Shown piece after piece: positions 24,201-29,926 of a DNA stretch of 43,146 bases; position 1 is the stretch's first letter, and each line of letters begins with the position of its first letter. Position numbers and translations under genes: made by a program. Location of the stretch: NCBI GenBank assembly GCA_003220855.1, contig QHTP01000021.1, forward strand, positions 1-43,146, read 5' to 3'. The notes below the pieces were generated by a model. It did not search any database, was not told the DNA's origin, and saw only the letters and a program-made list of their open reading frames with translations. Source of the DNA: Gemmatimonadota bacterium. Lineage in GTDB: Bacteria > Gemmatimonadota > Gemmatimonadetes > Gemmatimonadales > GWC2-71-9.

Positions 24201-24410
24201 GGCTCGGCCGATTGGCGGCCCCGCAATCTGCGCCGCCGCATCGAGGTGGTCACACCCGTGGACGACCTCGCGGCACGGGACCGGTTGGACGGGATGCTCG
24301 AGCGCGAGCTCGCCGACCCCGATGCCTGGAGCCTCGCATCCGATGGCTCGTACGCCCGGGGTGTTGGCCTCACACGTCCCTCGCGTACCGCATCTCATTC
24401 GTCGGCCTGA
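21234..24410 (+). CDS. ppk1: Polyphosphate kinase 1 with CYTH-like N-terminal extension
   Basis: 1058-aa protein. Residues ~362-1040 are a complete PPK1, which reversibly transfers the ATP gamma-phosphate to polyphosphate. LSSLEFNVRVLELA and IVSTNLDQFFMVDVGSL form the N and head domains. ATLKTHAKIALV contains the catalytic His814, AHLGSGNYNPDTARLYTD follows, and FLEHARIYHF holds the second His (973). Normal PPK1 is ~700 aa. The extra N-terminal ~360 residues begin with a CYTH-like triphosphate-tunnel domain (LYFDTPAGDLRRRGITCRMR at ~42-62, LGCELEVEREL, FYELAITHR), whose canonical ExExK is not evident. A small domain with a weak Nudix-like EPGGGEEACRRAMRRL follows. GTG 21234 (or 21243) lacks a Shine-Dalgarno and relies on coupling to the CotH-like gene. 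Confidence 0.85.
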   Translation: MAAVTEPRWDVPSAARLAELVVAPLPLGLTPGPSRRTFHRDLYFDTPAGDLRRRGITCRMRFDLDDRRALALDVGAVRYVAPVVELEPREAFRGDAEPARRLRALVDPERLVLGCELEVERELRDARLPVVPLPQFEVGYDTVTVRGTDPPPVFYELAITHRPWCVIPAGRFARSLERRYGLARSSLDWAERARTLRLALATADGPTQQARQIAVLAVAHGRLALWRSGAALELPLEPGGGEEACRRAMRRLFGNIEGETRLIGVVRAADRRPAVEVWLVRRLRRNLTAAPPGGLQWFTPADVVARVGSPVLRDPTTLSALAVAARSELVPEWSAAPLAPAQPTGLAGGTTDESSRLTLSELRVPVLPSRALDAARQTPDHFVNALLSSLEFNVRVLELAEDPRVPLLARLRFLAIVSTNLDQFFMVDVGSLQHQVAAGVVERSPDGLTPAEQLDAIAIRLHPLIARQYRCFHDLVGGPLAAQGIRIRDWTALDPGERAALARRFTDDVAPLLTPKALTRAPGHAFPHLADRRLSLAVMLRDGPDGPPHFATVELPPSLPRFLAVGGDGGGVVALETAVRAHLGTLFPGREILEAHAFRVTRSGDIQLDELGAASFVQAVAEEVRRRPWGPVVRLEVERAMPPALRELLQRELRFEESELASALGPSDVYAADGPVHLGAVTELAGAHPRPELDYPPLAPRDPFPAGRSVFDTLDSGDVLVHHPFDGFAASFERFIAEAADDPAVAAIKLTLYRPGGPSALGDALRHAAARGKDVSVFVELKARFDEELNIGWAQSLEAAGIHVITGVATLKTHAKIALVIRRTGGHTRRYAHLGSGNYNPDTARLYTDLGLFTADEEITADLHALFNELTGSARAPRAAFRRLLVAPTNMLDRFLALIAREAEHARAGRGGRIRAKLNGLADCSVIGALYRASQAGVDVRLVVRGVCMLRPGVPRLSERIKVVSVLGRFLEHARIYHFENGGAPEYYIGSADWRPRNLRRRIEVVTPVDDLAARDRLDGMLERELADPDAWSLASDGSYARGVGLTRPSRTASHSSA

Positions 24411-24458
24411 GGCCCCGTTTTTCGTAGAGCGGACGCCCGGCCGGGATCGAGAGCCCGG

Positions 24459-24776
24459 TCACCGCTCGCGATGCCGCTCCAGCAGCTCCAGAGCGCGCCG
24501 CAGCCGCGCCAGCGCCGCCCCAACATCCGCATCACCCGCGGCGCGCATGGGCGCCAGCACCTGGAGTGCATTGCGGAGATGCTCGGCCGGGGATTCGTCC
24601 GCGGGAAGTCGGACCGCGCGCCCGCGGCGCTCGAGCGTGCTGCGTCGCTCCGCGCCCCATCGGCGGTCCACCACGCGGCGGCGCTCGAGCGGGGACGGCG
24701 CCAACGCCCGTCGCCGTGGCGCGGAGCGTCTGTCCACGCCGTGTCGGCGATCGGCGAAAAGGCGAGAAGGCGTCAC
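24459..24776 (-). CDS. Small Arg-rich protein with repeated DRR motifs
   Basis: 105 aa. The N-terminal 50 residues are a run of RR pairs at regular spacing (ADRRHGVDRRSAPRRR, LERRRVVDRRWGAERR, STLERRGR). The C-terminal 50 residues are helical and acidic/leucine-rich (AEHLRNALQVLAPMRA, LARLRRALELLERH). The DRRxGxDRR pattern recurs in the 8283-8699 protein and in short proteins of many Gram-negatives. Its role is not established. The start would be GTG 24776 without a strong Shine-Dalgarno. It faces the PPK1 gene convergently and the ABC operon divergently. It could be a spurious frame, but the repeat pattern and helical tail support a gene. Confidence 0.55.
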   Translation of the reverse strand: MTPSRLFADRRHGVDRRSAPRRRALAPSPLERRRVVDRRWGAERRSTLERRGRAVRLPADESPAEHLRNALQVLAPMRAAGDADVGAALARLRRALELLERHRER

Positions 24777-24822
24777 GGAGCTCTAATGTGCTTCCGGCGC
24801 GCCCCGACGGCCAGCCTCCGGC

Positions 24823-24828
24823 TAAATT
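24823..24828 (+). promoter_or_regulatory. TAAATT -10 box for the ABC exporter operon
   Basis: TAAATT in the context GCCTCCGGCTAAATT, 11 nt before ATG 24840. The transcript would have a leader of only a few nucleotides and no Shine-Dalgarno. The CTCCGGCTA flank matches the boxes before the HAD and SBP56-like genes. Confidence 0.4.
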
Positions 24829-24839
24829 CCCCACCACAC

Positions 24840-25841
24840 ATGCCAACGATCGTAACGGCCGAGCGGCTCAGCAAGACGTTCCGCGTCAAAGTGCGCGACC
24901 CCGGGTTGAAGGGCGCGCTCGCGGCGCTGCTGCGCCCCCGCTATCGCGACGTTCACGCGGTGCGCGACGTGACCTTCCGGATCGAGCCCGGAGAAATCGT
25001 GGCGTTCCTCGGGCCCAACGGCGCGGGCAAGACGACTACGCTCAAGATGCTCACCGGGCTGCTCTATCCGACGACCGGTCGAGTCGAGGTAGCGGGCTTC
25101 GTGCCTTGGACCGGGGGACGCGACTTCAAGCGACGCATCGCGCTCGTGCTCGGCAACCGGCAGCAGCTCGTGTGGGACCTGCCACCGGAAGAGACGTTCC
25201 TGTTGAACCGGGCCATTTACGACATCGCCGAACCCGCGTACCGGGAGCGGCTCGTGGAGCTGGTCGATCTGCTCGAGCTCCGCGACGTGCTCGACAAGCC
25301 GGTGCGCCAGCTGTCGCTGGGCGAGCGCATGAAATGCGAGCTCGCCGCCGCACTGCTGCACCACCCGCCGCTCTTGTTCCTCGACGAGCCCACGTTGGGC
25401 CTCGACGTCACCGCCCAGGAGGCAATCCGCCGCTTCCTGTCGCAATATCGGGAGCGGCACGGCGCCACCGTGCTCCTCACGTCACACTACATGCAGGACG
25501 TGACGGCGCTCGCGTCGCGCGTCCTCATCATCAACCGCGGGCGCCTCCTGTACGACGGCGCCCTCGATGCCCTGGTGACGCGGATGGCGCGCATCAAGCG
25601 GATCGAGCTGGTGCTCGGACCGGGCGACGGCGTCACGGCCGAGGCACTCGCCACGTTCGGCACCGTCAAGAGCTTCCACTTTCCCAACGCGGTGCTCGAG
25701 GTGCGGCGCGAGGAGGCGGCCGCGACCAGCGCCCGGCTGCTGGCGGCGCTACCGGTGGCCGACCTGTCGATCGAGGACCCGCCCATCGAGGACGTGATCC
25801 GCCAGGCGTTCGCGCACGGTGTGGGACAGGACGACGCGTGA
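24840..25841 (+). CDS. ABC-2 type exporter, ATP-binding subunit
   Basis: 333-aa ATPase resembling the COG4586 group of uncharacterised ABC-2 exporters. Walker A is FLGPNGAGKTTTLKM, the Q/N-loop region is VLGNRQQLVWDLP, the signature is LSLGERMKCELA, Walker B is LLFLDEPTLGLD and the H-loop is LLTSHYMQDV. The insertion between the first strand and Walker A (KVRDPGLKGALAALLRPRY) is typical of this group. A C-terminal ~80-residue extension follows. It overlaps the next permease gene by 4 nt (GTGA), so subunits are made in stoichiometry. The substrate is unknown; relatives are linked to drug or lipid export. ATG 24840 was chosen because the coding signal starts there. The longer frame runs through an intergenic region. 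Confidence 0.93.
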   Translation: MPTIVTAERLSKTFRVKVRDPGLKGALAALLRPRYRDVHAVRDVTFRIEPGEIVAFLGPNGAGKTTTLKMLTGLLYPTTGRVEVAGFVPWTGGRDFKRRIALVLGNRQQLVWDLPPEETFLLNRAIYDIAEPAYRERLVELVDLLELRDVLDKPVRQLSLGERMKCELAAALLHHPPLLFLDEPTLGLDVTAQEAIRRFLSQYRERHGATVLLTSHYMQDVTALASRVLIINRGRLLYDGALDALVTRMARIKRIELVLGPGDGVTAEALATFGTVKSFHFPNAVLEVRREEAAATSARLLAALPVADLSIEDPPIEDVIRQAFAHGVGQDDA

Positions 25842-26653
25842 GCCGGCTCGTGCGGTGGGAGTGGCTGCGGCGCTACGGCGCGTTGCTGCGCGTCGCGTGG
25901 CTGCAGGACCTGCAGTACCGGGCATCCATCGTGCTGTGGCTGCTCTGGGGCGTGACCGAGCCGGCCGTCGCGCTCGGCATCTGGTGGGCGATCGCGGCGG
26001 ACGGCCCCGTGCAGGGGTATGCCCGCGCCGATTTCGCGCGCTACTTCTTCGCCCTGATGCTCGTGAACCAGCTCACCATCGCCTGGGACTCGTGGTACCT
26101 CGACTCCTGGATTCGCGAGGGCGAGCTGAACTTCCGGCTGGCGCGCCCGATTCACCCGGCACACGAGGCGGTGGCGGAGAACATCGCCTACAAGGCGCGT
26201 ACCGCCGGCATGATCCTCGTCGTGTGGTTGATCGTCGCGGCGGCGTGGCCCGCCGTGCGGCTGCCGTTCGGAGCGGGTCAGTGGGCGCTCGCCGCCGCGG
26301 CGGTGCTGCTCGCGGCGGCGATGCGGTTCTTCATCAGCTTCGCCACCGGTCTGCTCGCGTTTTGGACGACGCGCGCCACGGCCATCATGGAGCTGCACGC
26401 CGGCATCTCGCTGTTCCTCTCCGGACGGCTCGCGCCGCTCGCCCTGCTCCCGCCCGCCGTGGCGCGGGTGGCGGGGTTTTTCTGGTTCCCCTACATGCTG
26501 GCGTTCCCCGTGGACCTGCTCACGGGTGCCGTACACGGCGCGGCGGTCGTGCAGGGATTCGTCGGGCAGGCCGTGTGGCTCGCGGTGTGGGTGGGTGCAT
26601 ATCGGCTGACGTGGACCCGTGGCTTGCGACGCTATGGCGCGGTGGGCGGATGA
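25838..26653 (+). CDS. ABC-2 exporter permease (COG4587-like)
   Basis: 271-aa integral membrane subunit with about six hydrophobic segments. The first segment (ASIVLWLLWGVTEPAVALGIWW) follows the LRVAWLQDLQYRAS amphipathic N terminus typical of this family. ARPIHPAHEAVAENIAYKAR after the second segment is the cytoplasmic coupling region. GTG 25838 overlaps the ATPase stop, and its own stop overlaps the next permease's ATG (ATGATG), so the three genes form one operon. It pairs with the second permease as a heterodimeric transmembrane channel. Confidence 0.9.
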   Translation: MSRLVRWEWLRRYGALLRVAWLQDLQYRASIVLWLLWGVTEPAVALGIWWAIAADGPVQGYARADFARYFFALMLVNQLTIAWDSWYLDSWIREGELNFRLARPIHPAHEAVAENIAYKARTAGMILVVWLIVAAAWPAVRLPFGAGQWALAAAAVLLAAAMRFFISFATGLLAFWTTRATAIMELHAGISLFLSGRLAPLALLPPAVARVAGFFWFPYMLAFPVDLLTGAVHGAAVVQGFVGQAVWLAVWVGAYRLTWTRGLRRYGAVGG

Positions 26654-27453
26654 TGTTCCGCGTTCCCACTGCCGCGTTCCGCGTTCTCAGGGCCCTCTGG
26701 CGCATTAACGTCGCCGAAGAGCTCCAGTATCGCGCCAACTTCGTGGCGAGCCTGCTCGGCACGCTGTTCTGGATCGTCACGGCGCTGCTCACGTTGGCGG
26801 TGTTTTTCCGGCACACCACACGCCTGGGAGACTGGGATTATTGGGAGGTCGTCGTCCTGCTGGGTGTGTTCAACACGCTCACCGGCGTCATCGAAGCCGT
26901 GCTGCGACCGGGCATCGGTCGGCTCGCGGGAGAGGTGAAGAGCGGCGGCCTCGATCTCGTGCTCGCGAAGCCGGTGGACGCGCAGGGGTTCGTCTCGTTC
27001 CGCCGCCTCGACGTGTGGCGATTCACCGACGTGGTGCTCGGGCTCACGCTCGCGGGGTACGCGCTGTACCGCCTCGGCCGGGTACCCTCGTTCGTCCAAC
27101 TCGCGGCGTTCGCCTTGGCCCTGGCGGCCGCGGTCGTCGTCGTGTACGCGCTGTGGGTGGCGCTGATGAGCCTGGCCTTCTGGTTCGTGTCGGTGGAGAA
27201 CCTCTCGGTGTTGTTCGACGCGCTGTATGAGGGCGCGCGCTATCCGGTGTCGGCCTATCCGGGCGTGCTGCGATTCGTTTTCGTGTACCTCATCCCGATC
27301 GCCTGGACCACGACGATTCCGGCGTCCGCCCTCACGGGGAGACTCGAGCCCGGGTTCGCGCTCGTCGCCGCCGCCGTGGCGGGAGTTGTGTTCGCACTGA
27401 CCCGCCTGCTGTGGCGCAGCGCGCTCAAGCGCTACTCCGGCGCGAGCGGGTGA
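26650..27453 (+). CDS. ABC-2 exporter permease (COG3694-like)
   Basis: 267-aa second permease with six predicted transmembrane segments. The shared pattern INVAEELQYRANFVASLLGT and the coupling helix SGGLDLVLAKPVDAQGFVSF resemble the first permease (LQDLQYRASIV, LNFRLARPIHPAHEAV), as expected for paralogous halves. ATG 26650 overlaps the upstream stop by 4 nt. It is convergent with the protein kinase gene: 10 nt between stops, no terminator visible. Confidence 0.9.
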   Translation: MMFRVPTAAFRVLRALWRINVAEELQYRANFVASLLGTLFWIVTALLTLAVFFRHTTRLGDWDYWEVVVLLGVFNTLTGVIEAVLRPGIGRLAGEVKSGGLDLVLAKPVDAQGFVSFRRLDVWRFTDVVLGLTLAGYALYRLGRVPSFVQLAAFALALAAAVVVVYALWVALMSLAFWFVSVENLSVLFDALYEGARYPVSAYPGVLRFVFVYLIPIAWTTTIPASALTGRLEPGFALVAAAVAGVVFALTRLLWRSALKRYSGASG

Positions 27454-27463
27454 GCCGCAGCGG

Positions 27464-28267
27464 TCAGCTCATCGCAGCGAGCGCCGCGCCACCATCGGCC
27501 CAGCGGCCGGCCGGGTCGGCCGCAAGGCAGCGCCGCTCCAGCTCGGCGAGCCACGGGGGCACCGAGCGCACCTCCTCGAGCGGCTCCGATTCCGGGGTCG
27601 GCGGGCGCCCCGTCAGCATCTCGTGCACCAGCACCCCGACGGCGAACATGTCGTCGGCCGGCGTCGCCGCCGCCGCGCCGTTCTTCCCCCCGGGGGCGCG
27701 CCGCTCGGGCGCCACGTACGTGGCGGCGCACAGCGCCCCGGCAGCCACCCCGGGCGCGCCGCGGGGCAGGGAGCGCTCCACGGCACCCACGATTCCCGTG
27801 TCGGCCACCAGGGTGTGGCCCTCGGTGAGCAGGACGTTTTCGGGCTTCAGGTCGCCGTGGGCGATGTGCGCGGCGTGTGCGTGGGCCAGCGCGGTGAGGA
27901 CGTCGCGCAGGATGTCGACCGCGCGACGCAGCGGCAGCTCGCCGTTGCGCGCCAGCCAGGCGCGCAACGTCGTGCCTTCCACGAACGCACGCGAGTGATA
28001 CACGAACGCGCCGGCGCGCCCGGACCCGCGGGGAGGCACCAGCGGCGGGGCGCTCAGGCGCTCGGCGAGCATCAACAGCTCGCGCTCGAGCAGCGCCGTG
28101 TCCAGGACGAGCGACAGCTCCCCCGGCAGCACTTTCACGAGCAGCGCCGGTCCGCTCGCCGCTTCGAGCGCGACGAACATGCGGCACGCGCCCACCGGGC
28201 GCACCTCACGCTCGACCCGGTAGATCGGGCCGAGCGCATCCTGCAGCGCGGTCCGCAGGTCAGCCAC
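27464..28267 (-). CDS. Stand-alone Ser/Thr protein kinase
   Basis: 267 aa, a single eukaryotic-like kinase domain with no transmembrane or sensor part. The VAIK-like lysine is in LLVKVLPG, the catalytic loop is HIAHGDLKPENVLL (HRD has become HGD, but Asp, Lys and Asn are kept), and the metal motif DFG is VADTG. TYVAPER is the APE motif. The glycine-rich loop is weak. These changes could lower activity without abolishing it. Start GTG 28267 has a GGGGGA upstream. It lies downstream of the XRE regulator on the same strand (168-nt gap), so joint regulation is possible but not shown. Confidence 0.85.
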   Translation of the reverse strand: MADLRTALQDALGPIYRVEREVRPVGACRMFVALEAASGPALLVKVLPGELSLVLDTALLERELLMLAERLSAPPLVPPRGSGRAGAFVYHSRAFVEGTTLRAWLARNGELPLRRAVDILRDVLTALAHAHAAHIAHGDLKPENVLLTEGHTLVADTGIVGAVERSLPRGAPGVAAGALCAATYVAPERRAPGGKNGAAAATPADDMFAVGVLVHEMLTGRPPTPESEPLEEVRSVPPWLAELERRCLAADPAGRWADGGAALAAMS

Positions 28268-28435
28268 GCCCGGCGGTTCCCCCGGGGCGAGACGTCGGCA
28301 TGGGGCGGCTCCTGAGGTAGTGACTGAACATATCCGCGACGGCGGGACCTGTCAGCCACCCCCCGACTCAGACCGGACCCCCGCGCAGGTGGCGCCGATC
28401 GTGCTGCGGATCGGGCGGGCCGTCCTGGGACGTTC

Positions 28436-29311
28436 CTAGCGGGGTTCTCGTGGCGGAGCGGTCCGAAAGTGCAGAGGATCCCGCAGGCTCTGGAGCTCCC
28501 TGTAGTAAAACAGCGGCGTGGGCCGCTTGTGCGTGAACCGCAGCCGCTTGAGCAACGCGATCTCCTCGGCCGTCGCCGTGCCGCTGAGGGCGTGGTCGCG
28601 TAGGAACTCCGTGAGCCCCGGTTCCTCATTCCCGGGCTCGTCGAATTCCCGTTCGACGAACTCGAAGCGCTTCACATGGCCGGCCGCCACCCGTCGGTTC
28701 AAAACGATGTCCAGCGCGAACGTCGCGAGGTCCATGTCCCACGACTCGATCAACGGACCGAGGAACGACACACAGTTCTCCGCCGAAACATGGAAGATGT
28801 CGGTATCGAGGAACTCGAGCACGATCACACGCATCTCTTCGTAGCTGCGGCCGCCGAGCTGCGCCATCATGCGGACCCAGTATTCGTTGTCCAGCTCCTG
28901 CCGGGCCACCTGCTTCGCCACTTCCAAGACCTTCGCCGTGATCAGCCGTTCCAGCTCGCCCAGGGGCTGCTGCTCGAAGATCGCGCGGATCTGGCCTTCC
29001 TTGTCGGGGTTGCACTTGCGCAAGATGAGTTCGCGGACCTCCCCGAGCAGTGCCGCGGGCTCGTCGCCCAGCTCCCGCTTCAGCTGTTCCTTGCGCTGGA
29101 GCTCCGCCAGGCGAGCCAGCTCCCCGCTGGGCAGTCGCAGGAACCTGTCCATCCGGTCGTAAATGTCGGTGCGATTCGGGGCGGGAGGCGCCTTGCGTCG
29201 CGTGAGCAATTGGGAGATGTACGACTCGGTCACGCGGGCGGCGCGGGCGAGATCGCGCTGCTCCAACCCGAGCTCTTCCAGACGGTGACGAATCACAAAG
29301 GGCACGTCCAC
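28436..29311 (-). CDS. XRE-family transcriptional regulator with large C-terminal domain
   Basis: 291 aa. Residues ~3-60 are a Cro/CI-type helix-turn-helix: VIRHRLEELGLEQRDLARAA, then TESYISQLLTRRKAP as the recognition helix. The ~230-residue C-terminal part is helical, with EEMRVIVLEFLDTDIFHVSA and SFLGPLIESWDMDLATFAL, and is not a domain I recognise. GTG 29311 was chosen because GAGGAGA lies 7 nt upstream and the HTH begins immediately. An upstream GTG would add 11 residues without a better site. It is divergent from a small ABM-like gene across an AT-rich intergenic region with repeated heptads and a palindrome, probable binding sites for this protein. Confidence 0.85.
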   Translation of the reverse strand: MDVPFVIRHRLEELGLEQRDLARAARVTESYISQLLTRRKAPPAPNRTDIYDRMDRFLRLPSGELARLAELQRKEQLKRELGDEPAALLGEVRELILRKCNPDKEGQIRAIFEQQPLGELERLITAKVLEVAKQVARQELDNEYWVRMMAQLGGRSYEEMRVIVLEFLDTDIFHVSAENCVSFLGPLIESWDMDLATFALDIVLNRRVAAGHVKRFEFVEREFDEPGNEEPGLTEFLRDHALSGTATAEEIALLKRLRFTHKRPTPLFYYRELQSLRDPLHFRTAPPREPR

Positions 29312-29341
29312 GGCACGTCTCCTCGCCAACGCCCACATTAA

Positions 29342-29347
29342 CAACTA
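29342..29347 (-). promoter_or_regulatory. Candidate -10 box (TAGTTG) for the XRE gene
   Basis: On the minus strand TAGTTG fits TAnnTTG and lies ~30 nt before GTG 29311, with TTGTCA about 20 bp further upstream (29373-29368). This TTGTCA is part of the heptad array, so the regulator would overlap its own promoter. Confidence 0.3.
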
Positions 29348-29366
29348 ATGGTGAAGTGTTTGATCA

Positions 29367-29388
29367 TTGACAATGTACAACTTGACAA
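29367..29388. promoter_or_regulatory. Triple heptad operator candidate
   Basis: On the minus strand three near-identical heptads lie head to tail: TTGTCAA, TTGTACA, TTGTCAA, at 7-8 bp steps. They sit between the divergent XRE and ABM-like genes and include the -35 box of the plus-strand promoter. Regular half-turn spacing suggests a binding array for the neighbouring regulator. Confidence 0.45.
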
Positions 29389-29410
29389 AGCTAGTAAAGC
29401 AGGGTACCTT
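29382..29410 (+). promoter_or_regulatory. Promoter of the small ABM-like gene
   Basis: A perfect TTGACA at 29382-29387, a 17-bp spacer and TACCTT at 29405-29410, followed by TG (TAnnTTG). This is the best promoter in the window, and it is 65 nt before ATG 29475. Confidence 0.65.
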
Positions 29411-29419
29411 GTGCAAGGT
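29406..29419. promoter_or_regulatory. 14-bp palindrome over the -10/+1 region
   Basis: ACCTTG-TG-CAAGGT, symmetric arms of 6 bp, overlaps the -10 box and the expected transcription start. Such a position fits a repressor operator. Confidence 0.5.
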
Positions 29420-29474
29420 GGAGAAGTGTCAGTCAGTGGCCGAAGGTCATGGTGGTTGCTTAAGGAGTCGCTCC

Positions 29475-29789
29475 ATGTACGCACGCAATGTTACGATGCA
29501 GCTGAAGCCCAACACGGCGGGTGAGTTCACGCAGACGCTCGAAAAGGACATCCTGCCCCTGCTTCGGAAGCGGAATGGGTTCGCGGACGAGATTACCTTC
29601 GTCGCCCAGAACGGCAAGGAAGCCGTTGCCATCAGTCTCTGGGATCGCAAAGAGAGCGCGGACGCCTATGCTCGCGAGACGTATCCCGAGGTGTTGAAGG
29701 GTCTGGCGAAGGTGGTCGAGGGCACGCCCGAGGTCGCCAGTTTTGAGGTGTCGAATTCGACTTTCCACAAGATCGCCGCACGCAGCTAG
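29475..29789 (+). CDS. Small ABM-like (dimeric alpha/beta barrel) protein
   Basis: 104 aa. MQLKPNTAGEFTQTLEKDIL, GFADEITFVAQNGKEAVAIS and LWDRKESADAYARETYPEVL follow the beta-alpha-beta-beta-alpha-beta pattern of ABM/dimeric ferredoxin-like barrel proteins. No haem- or metal-binding residues can be assigned. AAGGAG lies 8 nt before ATG 29475, and the promoter at 29382-29410 and palindrome lie further upstream. An in-frame start at 29367 would fall inside the promoter and is rejected. It is likely controlled by the divergent XRE regulator. The gene ends with an intrinsic terminator. Confidence 0.82.
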   Translation: MYARNVTMQLKPNTAGEFTQTLEKDILPLLRKRNGFADEITFVAQNGKEAVAISLWDRKESADAYARETYPEVLKGLAKVVEGTPEVASFEVSNSTFHKIAARS

Positions 29790-29835
29790 AGTCGACTGGT
29801 CCGCTGTAGGCGGATCGGTTTGTTTCGGAGGAGGG

Positions 29836-29863
29836 GGGCGGCAGACGCCGCCCTCTTTCTTTC
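29836..29863 (+). terminator. Intrinsic terminator after the ABM-like gene
   Basis: GGGCGGC-agac-GCCGCCC stem (7 bp, extendable by AG/CT pairs) followed by a T-rich tail TCTTTCTTT. It lies 46 nt after the stop codon and is the clearest terminator in the window. Confidence 0.85.
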
Positions 29864-29926
29864 CCACGCCTTGCTAACCAGCGCTTCTGAGGTCACTCTA
29901 GCGCGCCCCCTTTCAGGACTGCTCCG

